This document shows, one piece after another, positions 1 through 9,465 of a stretch of DNA of 64,000 bases. Source of the stretch: Synanceia verrucosa. Lineage: Eukaryota; Chordata; Actinopteri; Perciformes; Synanceiidae. The stretch's first letter is position 1, and each line of letters starts with the position of its first letter. Under the pieces are notes generated by a model that worked only from the letters and a program-made list of their open reading frames with translations, was not told the DNA's origin and ran no database searches. The DNA lies in the NCBI GenBank assembly GCA_029721515.1, contig CM056550.1, positions 12,569,431 to 12,633,430 of the forward strand, read 5' to 3'. A program made the position numbers and the translations under genes.

Positions 1-1449
1 GCAAGGAAGGCAGGTTCTACCTGGGAGGGCTCTCTGGAAAAATAAGGCTTGAGCATGTTCAGCATGTGTTTTCTTTCTCTGGTCCGGGGTGGAGATTACA
101 TAATCAGACATTTTCCCGTCCACCACATATGGACCCAGAAATCAGGCAGTGAGAGCACTGCCTGGTACTAGTGACATCACAATCACTTCTCAGGACATTG
201 ATAGACAGGATTGGCTGCGATAGCAGAGGTGGCACTGACATTAGTTGTCCCTGGTTTGCTGTTAGAATGGCTGGCAGAGTGTTGTTTTCTTCAGATAAGC
301 AAGCATGCAGCGATGAGTGAGGCTGTCAATCATGTACTTGGTACTGCTCCATCATGTCTGGACATCCTGCTGGAGAAGTTTTGGTGTGACGCTCAGCTCT
401 TTTTGTAAGTCATGAAGGCCTGAATAAACCTGAGGGGAATGTTTAAAGTGGACCACTATTTTTCTTCTGTTAGCTAGTGCATCACTTACAGCTAGCTGTG
501 ATAACACCCTTTCATGGACTACAAGCCGAAGAATGTGTGCAAAACATGCTTGGCACACCCAGCTGATCCATTGACTTTTTTCATATTAGCAGCATTGTCT
601 CTTAAAATGACATTGCCCTTCTTTTTGTTAACCTTCCAGTCATGCAGCATCTCCTCCATGTTATTTCTGATGGCATTAGCTGTGTGTGAGCCTCTGAACT
701 CGCATGTACATAACACTGCTCTCTGCAATGTAAAGTCAACGTCCATCAGTGCACAGTCAGACTCAAATTGGACAGATGGTCTGAGCTCCAGATGTGGGTG
801 GTGAAGCTAACAGCATTTCCTTCCTCCACATGTGCAGCAATACACATTTGAACCCATTAATGCATCTGGGATATAATTTTATCAACAATGTCGTGGCAGC
901 TAGGCATGATCTAGCTAGCAAGTCTCGAGGTGCTCAATTAAGCGTTTAAATTCAACATTACTTACAGACAGGGGCTGGTCATCGAGCACCTGTTATGGCT
1001 AATGCTTTTTTGCTATACTGTGGGAGTTTATCACACTCTGCAAATGTTTCAGCCAGCGTTGGCTGTTTGAGGGAACCAGAGATTTGTTTCTTTGCTTCCA
1101 TGGTCTTGCAAAAATCCTCATGCAGTTTTTTTTATAATGCTGCTTCAAATGCACGATAAGGTTCTGTGCGACCATGGGAAACTTGTGCCAGTTTTGCATT
1201 GAGCTGCAACATCTTTGCCAGACTTAACCGAAACTCCTTGTCAGCACAGCTGTTGTTGTGATCATGTGGGCTCTGCATGCTGGATCCAGGCACTGCTGGA
1301 TAGAAGTGGTGGAGTGGAGTCTGGAATGGACTGCTGGTATCGGTGTGCTTATATCAGGATTTTAGATCCAGTCTGATATAATCTGATACTGTTTTTTTTT
1401 TTTTTTGATGGTAATATCCAATATCAATATCAGATTGAGACACCCCTTA
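1..1449 (-). mobile_element. Decayed hAT (ZBED-type) DNA transposon, one end in window
   Basis: The sequence reads as a degraded hAT element on the minus strand. Its 5' end lies near 1449, where the minus strand begins with a GGGGTGTCTCAATCTGATAT-type end, the usual form of fish ZBED hAT elements. A run of about 16 T at 1390-1405 lies just inside that end. Transposase remnants fill 211-1250. The other terminus lies to the left of the window, so the target-site duplication cannot be checked. Class is inferred from the protein remnants and the end motif. Confidence 0.7.
211..1250 (-). pseudogene. hAT transposase remnant
   Basis: Minus-strand pieces follow the order of ZBED-type hAT transposases. 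At 1199-999 is the region after the BED finger (QRWLKHLQSVINSHSIAKKH), followed by DDQPLSVSNVEFKRLIEHLE. At 746-519 is the block with ILRDNAANMKK and the CAKH motif. At 558-352 is FAHILRLVV followed by HFKHSPQ and the QDVQT block that normally precedes a conserved RW. Stops and frame changes separate the pieces, and 1-210 shows no recognisable C-terminal dimerisation domain. It cannot encode an active enzyme. Assignment to hAT is confident; the exact subfamily is not. Confidence 0.75.
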
Positions 1450-1534
1450 GTGGGAGCGACGGAATACCATAAAATAAAATAAAAAAAGGCTGATGATTAG
1501 TGATTTATTCTCAGTATTTGAGTTTTTCAACTAA

Positions 1535-1548
1535 CCCAGCTGGCATTT
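1535..1548 (+). repeat. Left terminal inverted repeat of the 11.3-kb element
   Basis: The 14-bp sequence CCCAGCTGGCATTT matches the reverse complement of 12858-12871 exactly. Similarity is looser just outside (TTTCAACTAA here, TTTCAGCTT at the other end), so the true boundary may lie a few bases further out. Confidence 0.75.
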
Positions 1549-1551
1549 TAG

Positions 1552-1575
1552 CGTTTAGTCAATGTTGACTAAACG
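1552..1575. repeat. 24-bp palindrome next to the left TIR
   Basis: Two perfect 11-bp arms (CGTTTAGTCAA and its complement) are separated by TG. It lies 3 bp inside the left terminal repeat. Position and symmetry fit a transposase-binding site; binding is inferred only. Confidence 0.6.
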
Positions 1576-1588
1576 TCAGGTGCCAACG

Positions 1589-1845
1589 TCCAATGACTGT
1601 TGAATTTTGTTTTGATTTTGAAAATCCATTAGACATTGAAATGGAAACGTCATTTCCACGTCATTTTCTCAGCGTTAAATAATTGTTGAATTTTCAACAT
1701 CCATTAGACGTTGATAAAGAAACATCATTTCAACGTACTTTCCTCAGCGTTGAATAATTGTTGAATTTTGTTTCAAATTTGAAAATCCATTAGACGTTGA
1801 CAAAGAAACGTCATTTCAATGACATTCCTCAACGTTGAATAATTG
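1589..1845 (+). repeat. Subterminal tandem repeats of the 11.3-kb element
   Basis: About three imperfect units of 76-94 bp. Each runs from GTTGAATTTT through AATCCATTAGACGTTGA and AACGTCATTTC to CAGCGTTGAATAATT. The related words CAACGTTG and GACGTCATTTCAACA recur at the opposite end (12779-12850). Arrays like this near transposon ends usually bind the transposase. Confidence 0.75.
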
Positions 1846-2076
1846 TTGACCAAGGCAGGTAAGAATTTATCAAAGCAAGACAGTTAAAATTTTGTCAGAA
1901 TTCTTTATTGAAAAGATGAGTGTGTGTGTGTGTGTGTGTAATGAGCATGAGAACATGTCAGAACGTGTCACAACATACAAAACCAAACTCAAGCCCTAAA
2001 ACAAGCCAAAACTATTGGGTTGGATGGGGTGTGTGTGTGTGTGTGTGTGGTTGAGGGGGGCGGTGCACTCAAACTC

Positions 2077-5000
2077 CTACTTCTTCCTCCCGCCACCACC
2101 TATCCTCTCCAGTGCATACTTCAAAAATTTCGCCACGTGTCCTTCAACCTCTGTCAAGGTTGTTCGGTGAGACTTGAAGGTGGCATCTAAAGAGAAGAGG
2201 AGAGATTTGTATTAGCAAATGTCTTTGTATGATTTTGTTTTGATTTGTCTTTTCTTTCATTTGGTGGTGCAAAAAATGGCATGTTTTTTTTCTTTTTACA
2301 AACACACTTTGAAAAATACATTTTACTGCAATTATTCATCTATTCATCTACACCCAACGAACCCCCAATCACCATTAAGCAAATATTACTATATCAAGTA
2401 AACTTACCACAGATTACTTTGAATAGTGGTGTCTTGCTGAAGGCAATTTTCCCACTTCTTCCTTTGAGGCTGAGAGCTGCCATCATTTTGTTTGTCATGG
2501 TTCTGCCATGATAAAAAAAAAATGATTAGATTAGAAAATGATTACAGAGCAAATACGTTATTCATGATGATGTTGCAGCGAGCGAAGGGTATCTCGGGGA
2601 GTGCATGGCGGTATACTGTATGACATGAAACATTTTATACTGAAGAATTTCAACCTACGTAAAGCTGCTCCTAATTGCAAAAACATGCGGTCATGTAGTT
2701 TGTGCGGTGTGCCACTGGGCCCCGATAAAGTAATGCAAAACAAAAAATTACTCACGCAGCCATGGACCTCTTAACAAAGTCTCCGGCATCTGCTCCTCCC
2801 AACCTCCTCAGATGTAGATGCTGTAATAGAAAATACAAATTAAAATCACATCTAGAAAAGGTGTTCGTTATACATCCACAAAGCATGTAGATGACAATAG
2901 GGATTTTGTAGTAGTTATAGGTGAATAAAAGAAACCAATCTTCATGATGACAATTGGCCAGGAACTAGCTCACACATGCATTTGTGTGTATGTGTGTGCG
3001 CTTTGTAGTTTTATGATCTGTCGTAGGTAAGAGTTGGTGTTAATCTCACGCCAATTAAATCTGTACATCTTTAAATTAGCCTAATGCGCCAACCTCAATA
3101 GCACCTGGGAGGTGAAAATTACCAGTTCTTTAGCCTCCTTCTCATCTTCGAGTCGAGTGTTCAAAGCACCAAATTCTTGTTCAGAATTTGCTGGCTGTAT
3201 TTCAACACTGGGCCCAGTTGGTGAGCTGGCAGAACGATCCCTGATCTCCAATAGGAGCTGGAGGACTTTCTTTTGGAATTCTAGAAGAAATATTATATAC
3301 ACTCCAAATCAAAAAACATTGTTTTTTTATTTTCCAAATAAAAGTTCACCAAAATAAGTCTTACTAAAACAATTTAGTTTCGGATTATTCTCATAACCAT
3401 AAGATTCTTTGCTTAAAACAAAAAAAGATCTGTTATTTCTTTTCTATTTATAAAAATTTATTGTTGAATCTATTTAGGCTGAATCTTCAAAGATTGATAA
3501 TACAAATAAGATTACTTTTCTGAGACATTGGGAAGTCCTCATTTCTCAGTCTGGTGTTTGTCCTTTCTCTCTCAGGGGGCCTTCTTGGGGTTTCACTAAA
3601 GGAGAAACTGAGGTGAAAATCATGCAACCTACTACAATCATGTACTTAACTAATCATTTATATAGTGCTCTTTGTATTAGCACTATCACACAGAGAGCTT
3701 TTCAGAGCTTTAAAGTAAAAATAAACAAATCAGGACTAAAAACAGCAGTCAAAATGTAGAAGTAGGATCTGCAGAAACCAATAGATAAATAAATAAACAA
3801 AAACTTATGCAAGCCTAAAAGAAGTAAAATAAGATATATGAAAATATATAACAAAAAATATTAATCCAGTATGATTTTACAGCAGTCAAAAAATAGTGGC
3901 TGTTTTCAGCCACAAGGGACATTACGATGCGCAAAATTTGTCCAGGGCATATTTATTTATTTGACCTGGTGAAAATTTTTAATTCATGTTTTATAATTGC
4001 ATGTCAAATTAAGAATCTGTACAAAAAACTACCCCATTTGCTGTAGTAAAAAATAAAAGGTACATTTTCCGCAAGTGGCCGTTTTCAGCCACGGGGACTA
4101 CCAAGGGTTTTAAAGATATCCAGTATTTGCTCTATAATTTTAATCACAGTGTATCTTATTCAACATAATACCTGTGTCCATGGGTGGAAGATCCTGAGGG
4201 ACTCCCATGCTCTCTAAGGTGAGACGATCCGGATGAGCTCCCTTGGAAAGGGCTGAATCTTGCCAAAAAAAAAAAAAAAAATTTAAATTGCTATGTCAGG
4301 TATAGGAAGTTATGATGTTAACTGTGAGTGTAAGAGACATAGTTTAAGGATGGGCAGCACGGTGTGCTTGAATGTGTGTGTTGCAGAGTGGGTGGTTCAT
4401 GTGGGAGTAGGCGTGCGTGCGTGCGGAAGTGTGTGCGTAAAGGTGGCCACTCACTGGTGTTACAGATGAGAAAGAGAGAGAGTCAGGGTTGGGAGTAGCT
4501 GTAATTTTTGTTGACCACTACTCACTTATTTGCTCATTCATTTATCACCCTTTTATCGGTTTAATCCTCTAGTTTCGATTTTCTATTCATTCATCCCTGT
4601 GCTGGTTTATTCACAATAAATGCACTATTTGGATCTCAGCGGAGCCTATGTCATATTTTAATAGCGCGTCACAAATTGACCAACCTGAGGACCCAACCTA
4701 CTCTCAGCAGCAAAAGGATTGTGTGACGCAACATTTTGTCAACAAAAAAAGGCGTTTAATGAAAATCATCAAGCCGCACCAAAGAACCAAGTCGTCGTGC
4801 ACCGACTAGCCTGAGAACAAAGGAGCCAACACAGCTAAGTGCCACACCACGCCATCCATTTACCTGGGAGCAGGTAGGCCTGGACCTGTGAATGTTTGTG
4901 GATTAAGGAATCCGCTTCGATTGGCATGCATTGTGTCAAATGAGGACAATGTATTAAATGGATGTTACGCTGGTTGTATTGGCGCATTGTGCTCTAACCA

Positions 5001-8000
5001 GCTCACTAATTGGTGTTGTGACCAGGTTCAGGAGGGAACCTGTGGTCATCATGGCTGACATAGAAGCTATGTTTCATCAGGTGCAAGTGCCCCCAGATGA
5101 TGCTGATCTGTTGCGATTCCTCTGGGTGCCACAAGGAGACTTGAACCAAGCACCATGTGAATACAGGATGAAGGTACATCTTTTCGGAGCTACATCCTCC
5201 CTGCTGGGTGTAGAGTGGTGCATCAAGTCAGACACCTTTAAATTCAAAATTATATGGAAGGACAGACCACTCAACCGCAGGGGCATCCTTTCTACTGTAA
5301 GCTCCATTTATGACCCCCTAGGCATGTTAAGTCCTCTTGGTCTGACAGCAAAAAGGATCTTGAGGGATTTGTGCAGAAGAGGAGTTGGTTGGGATGACCC
5401 CATACCAGAGTCTGTTTCCAAAGAGTGGCTTAAGTGGGTGCAAGGGCTCCACCTACTGGATAACTTTGAGCTACCCAGATGTCTGAAACCTCTGGAATTT
5501 GGGGACGTTATTACTGCACAATTACATCATTTCTGTGACGCTTACCTTACAGACACTTACCTGCTGTCACAGAACGAGCACCTCCAAAGGTACAGTGCTT
5601 TCATTATGGGAAAGGCTCGTGTTGCCCCACTGAAGACAGTTACAATTCCAAGAATGGAACTGATTGCTGCAACAATGGCCAGTTGCATGGATGTCCTGTG
5701 GAAAAAATAGCTACACATGAGTCTTCAAGAATCTGTGTTTTGGACTGATAGTGCTTCTGTGCTAAAATATATTAACAACGAAAGCACCAGATTTAAGGTG
5801 TTTGTTGCCATTCGTGTTTCGGAGATACTGAAATCATCTCACCCTGCTCAGTGGAGGTACGTGGATACAGCTTTAAATCCAGCAGACACAGCATCCAGAG
5901 GGGTTAAAGTGGAAGCATTTGTGAAGGACAGACTCTGGTTAACGGGACCTTTGTTTCTTTGCCAACCTGAAACAGAATGGCCTGTGAACCCTGAGCCTGT
6001 GAATCAACTCCCCCAGGATGATCCAGAGGTGAAGAAAAGTGCTGTTAATGCAGTACAAGCTGGAGAGGATCCCACTACTCATCTGATCCATCATTATTCC
6101 TCATGGATCTGCTTAAAGAAAGCTGTGGCATGGTGGCTGAAATACAAGGAATGGTTGAGGTCCTGTATCAGGAAGAGGAAAAGGCTAACAGCCAACCAGA
6201 GTGAAGAGAGCATGCGGCAACAGAGAATTATGGAGCAGGAAAAGTACACATTTAAAGGTGCAGCGGTCCTGGGAGCTCTTACAGTGGAGGACATTGACCA
6301 GGCTGAGTTGGCCATCATTCAGTTTTGCCAGAGAGGAAAGTTTTTTGAGGAGCTCTCATGTCTGGAAAAGCACAAAATGTCAAGAAAGGTAGTAACCTGT
6401 ACAAATTGTGTCCAAGGCTGGAGGATGGAGTCTTGCGTGTGGGAGGATGGCTTAGTAAAGCAGCATTGCCTTTGGAGTCTAAGCATCCTATCATTCTGTC
6501 TAAAGACCGTCATATTTCTACCCTGTTGCTGAGAAATATACATCAAGAGGTAGGACACAGCGGCCGCAACCACATGTTGTCCAAGCTCAGGGAGAAATAC
6601 TGGATGACAGGAGCAAGTTCTGTCTAAGTGTACCATCTGCAGAAGACTCACTGCCACTCCAGTGTGCCAGCAGATGGCAGACTTGCCCACAGACCGACTC
6701 AAGTCTGATGAACCTCCATTCACTTGTGTAGGAGTCGACTATTTTGGACCCATCGAAGTGAGGAGCAGGAGGCGTACAGTGAAGAGGTATGGTGTCCTAT
6801 TTACCTGTCTTGTATTGAGAGCTATTCACATTGAAGTGGCACCTTCTCTGGACACTAACTCCTTCATAAATGCACTAAGGCGCTTTATAGCCAGAAGAGG
6901 ACAGGTTCGCGAGCTGCGTTCTGATAATGGGACAAATTTTGTGGGTGCAGAACGTGAGTTAAAAACAGCAATTGCGCAGTGGAACCAGGCACAGGTGCAT
7001 GCGTCCAGGGGTGGAAGATCTAGATGGAGTCTCATGCCTTCTGTGGGATGGTGAGCTGGACGGCCTCTCTTGGTCAGGGCTTAATCTGCTTGAATGAGAA
7101 AAAAAAAAAAAAAAATCTATGACAGATGTAGCAAGTTCAGAAGTTAACTGACAGATTCTGCTGAAATCTGAATCTGCTCAAGTAAAATGCAGAGAAATTG
7201 CTGTGGCAGGAACAACAAATTAAGAACAAGGACAATTTCATGGTTTAATTTCATTTTTCCCTATTAAAAATAATGTTAAAATATTAACTGAGGTCAGTAA
7301 AACATTTTGTATTTTTTGTGGTCCTGGGGGACCTGTTTGGACAGCAACTTAAAAGTGCAGGTCAGGAACACAAACGGTGCACCTCTTATAACAATAATAA
7401 CTTTGATCACATACACACACACACACACATACATTATCTCCATCGCTTAGAGGAGCACTTGGGTTTCTTGTTGGGATCTCCTTTGAGGTTTTCTCTCTTT
7501 TTAAAGCATTTTGCCACTGGAATGGTTAATAGTTGAAAATACTTAGCACACATGTGGTTACTATAAGCCAAGTACATACATATTACATTTATATTTTATG
7601 GCATTTAGAGAAATCTTGAAAAAGTTTCATTATCAATCATACAGAAAACTTGTTTCATGCAACCACATACCAGAATGTTTGGCTGACTTCTTTAGAGGAC
7701 ATGGAAGAGCAAAATCACCTGTATTAAATATAAAGGAGACTGTTTTACAAAGGTCCTTCACTCAAAAAAGTTGTGGCCTATAACCCACATATACCAGCAA
7801 TGCTACATGCTAAGAAGTGGCTTATAGAGGTCACTGTACAATATTAACGGAAAGGTTTGTTGTAAGAATGTGACAAAGTTTAAGACTGCAGTGAGAACCA
7901 TTACACCCCCTATCCTACCACATTAAGCCTTCCTGTCTACATATAATTACTTTGTGACATGACCCACTACCAAAGTTTAACTTCTCCCTTTACATGCCCT

Positions 8001-9336
8001 CTTAATTTCACTATTTTATGTAAATATTTTCACTATCAACCTTCAACAGATGGTCACAGTGGCTGTGCAACAGAAGGTAAATTTGTTGGTTATTTTAGAA
8101 ATACTATGTTACAATCATGGAGGCTTTTGGGCCATCAAGACATTGCCTTTAGCACATTGGCTCCTGTAAGGTATTGCTCACCTTCACAAGGTACATACCT
8201 CCGAAGCTTCTTGGTGGCCTCTTCACCTAAAATTAGTGTAAAACATTCTGTAAGATTAGTCATCTTTCAAATAAATTCAGCATATGTGTGCTGAGTGCCT
8301 TGCTTTGTCTTAACTAAAAGACACATGTCAGTGTGTGAAAGACGTATGAAAGCTTTAAAAACCAAACAATCTTTGTACGCAAACCTGTGTGCTTTTGACA
8401 TGGAGCACTTTCAATTAGGGTGTCTTCATTCACAGACGGTTCATCTAAAAAAATTGAAAAAACTCAATACGAATATAAGGCATTTAAGATGTTCAGAAAG
8501 CTTCAAATTGTCACAAATACACTTAGAAATAATGAAATTAATACATACCGACTTCATAGTCATGATACACCTTTCTTTTTTCCCCCCTCTTGGCTGGTAA
8601 CGCCTCTTCTGAGGCACTTATTTCAGCAGTGGTTGTAAAATCATATCTATTGCACTCTTTCTTGTCATCTGTAAATACATTTACAATGGTTGTACAGTCT
8701 TCATTTGTATCATGACCCAAGCCTTCCACGGTCTTTTTGACTGGTCTTGTTTGACTCAAAAAGCATTTAGCATAAAATCAAATCATCAGCCATTTCATTC
8801 TTTCATTGTTAGTCAACCTCACTGCAACTTATTCAAACAATGGTTGCATCATTTTTTCAAACGTATGATGTCGTAGACCCCCACTCCACCAACTGTGCCC
8901 TCCGCTCCTCCAATGCCAACTTCCTCTCATTGCCACCAAAGACCAAGCACCAAACTGGTGAATGGGACTAACCCTAACCCATGCACACTGATTCTGATGC
9001 CCTCTCAAACTGATTTTGTTGTTTTTTTTTACAAGTTGGGTTGTTCATTTGTGTTGAGGTTATTAAAAATTATGAAATTTTAGGATTCGTTTGATGAAAA
9101 GTTACCAAAGCAATATAAGAGCATGTGTAGTATATCATACGTCTTACCTGATTGAAATTTGATCTTAAGCAATGGGAACTTCATGAGTCCTCCGGTTTGA
9201 TCTGAGCCTTAAGTGCTCTTTGAGCTCCATGTTGAGGCCACAATACTTCATTTTGGACGACCCAAGATGTTGGCACGACGTCCTCCATCTCCAATTCCTC
9301 CTCTCGCCACACCGCCCTGGTCCACATTTTTCTGGT
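2077..9336 (-). CDS. Ten-exon accessory gene with VPxSW N-terminus and DUF4806-like C-terminus
   Basis: No function is known to me. Exons threaded by eye on the minus strand, all with AG acceptors and GT donors: 9336-9148, 8754-8549, 8444-8385, 8226-8199, 4258-4172, 3594-3516, 3280-3105, 2820-2756, 2502-2408 and 2186-2077 (stop TAG at 2079-2077). They total about 1,095 nt, or roughly 364 residues. From exon 2 to the stop every junction keeps one open frame, with phases matching at eight consecutive joins. Exon 1 starts plausibly at the ATG 9327-9325 (MWTRAVW) and has a VVPTSWVVQNEVLWP motif. The middle is serine/arginine-rich. The C-terminus (FQKKVLQLLLEIRDR, then LRRLGGADAGDFVKRSMAA, then a short K/R-rich tail GGGGRKK) resembles DUF4806. 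A 1-nt deletion after KPEDS in exon 1 shifts the frame, and the exon 1-2 join is also out of phase, so this copy is probably damaged or an exon is missed. Confidence 0.7.
3896..4092. repeat. Pair of short hairpins in an intron
   Basis: GTGGCTGTTTTCAGCCAC at 3896-3913 and a near-identical copy at 4075-4092 (GTGGCC in place of GTGGCT, so the second stem has one G-T wobble). Each folds into a 7-bp stem with a TTTT loop. Both lie in the intron between accessory-gene exons 5 and 6. Function unknown. Confidence 0.6.
4259..4957. other. Intronic spacer, possible BEL/Pao leader remnant
   Basis: This contains a poly-A tract (4265-4280), GT-rich simple sequence (4370-4440) and, from about 4610, an AATAAA-containing stretch followed by unclassified sequence up to the BEL/Pao coding fragment. 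An LTR cannot be demonstrated because no second copy is present on the far side. Confidence 0.4.
4958..6380 (+). pseudogene. BEL/Pao reverse transcriptase and RNase H remnant
   Basis: Starting near residue 15 of the open stretch, LTSSLIGVVTRFRREPVV and ADIEAMFHQVQVP are the reverse transcriptase block with the first catalytic aspartate. HLFGATSS is then joined directly to LLGVEW, so the segment that should hold the YxDD active site is deleted. STVSSIYDPLGMLSPL and VTIPRMELIAA mark the connection and RNase H start. A TAG stop at 5708-5710 interrupts the frame, which continues in phase through SVFWTDSASVLKYI and ADTASRG. The frame is lost near 6380. Confidence 0.85.
6358..7008 (+). pseudogene. 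BEL/Pao integrase remnant
   Basis: After a frameshift near 6380 the sequence continues with GGWLSKAALP and then a zinc-binding segment: GHSGRNHMLSKLREKYW, a second frame change near 6626, and KCTICRR. The integrase core follows, with FTCVGVDYFGP (first catalytic D) and RGQVRELRSDNGTNFVGA (second D). The third catalytic residue is missing because the element ends at about 7008. Confidence 0.85.
7009..7085 (-). other. Duplicated accessory-gene exon, cut by the BEL/Pao insertion
   Basis: On the minus strand a good acceptor (TTCAAGCAG) is followed by an open segment starting RLSPDQERPSSSPSHRRHE. It parallels exon 5 (RFSPFQGSSSGSSHLREHG at 4258-4172) in length, frame and serine/arginine content, at roughly 60-70% identity by eye. 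The same run of A follows both copies. The donor side is lost at the junction with BEL/Pao sequence. It would splice in the same phase as exon 5. Confidence 0.6.
7086..8198. other. Intron of the accessory gene
   Basis: AT-rich sequence with a short CA repeat at 7409-7430. A lysine-rich open stretch on the minus strand near 7510-7445 follows an AG but lacks a GT donor, so I did not accept it as an exon. Confidence 0.4.
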
Positions 9337-9465
9337 CTAATCAGAAAAAAACATAAAAGCAGTATCATAAGAATGCTTTCCAACAGTGCAATCAAGTAGC
9401 CATTACCAAATCATGAATAAACCTTAAAACAAAAGTTATGTAAGAACTTACTTTTATATATTTGA

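Larger units (their letters stand above)
4958..7008 (+). mobile_element. BEL/Pao LTR-retrotransposon fragment
   Basis: This is a partial pol region of the BEL/Pao type in the orientation opposite to the host element's genes. Recognisable order: reverse transcriptase, RNase H region, H2C2 zinc-binding segment, integrase core. No gag, protease or flanking LTRs are recognisable. The right edge is abrupt at about 7008, where integrase sequence passes directly into a duplicated exon of the accessory gene. The left edge is near 4985, where recognisable reverse transcriptase starts. It is a dead fragment. Confidence 0.85.

Noticed and set aside
7445..7510. Possible further exon of the accessory gene (lysine-rich)
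   Set aside because: It lacks a GT donor and is not needed to keep the reading frame between neighbouring exons.
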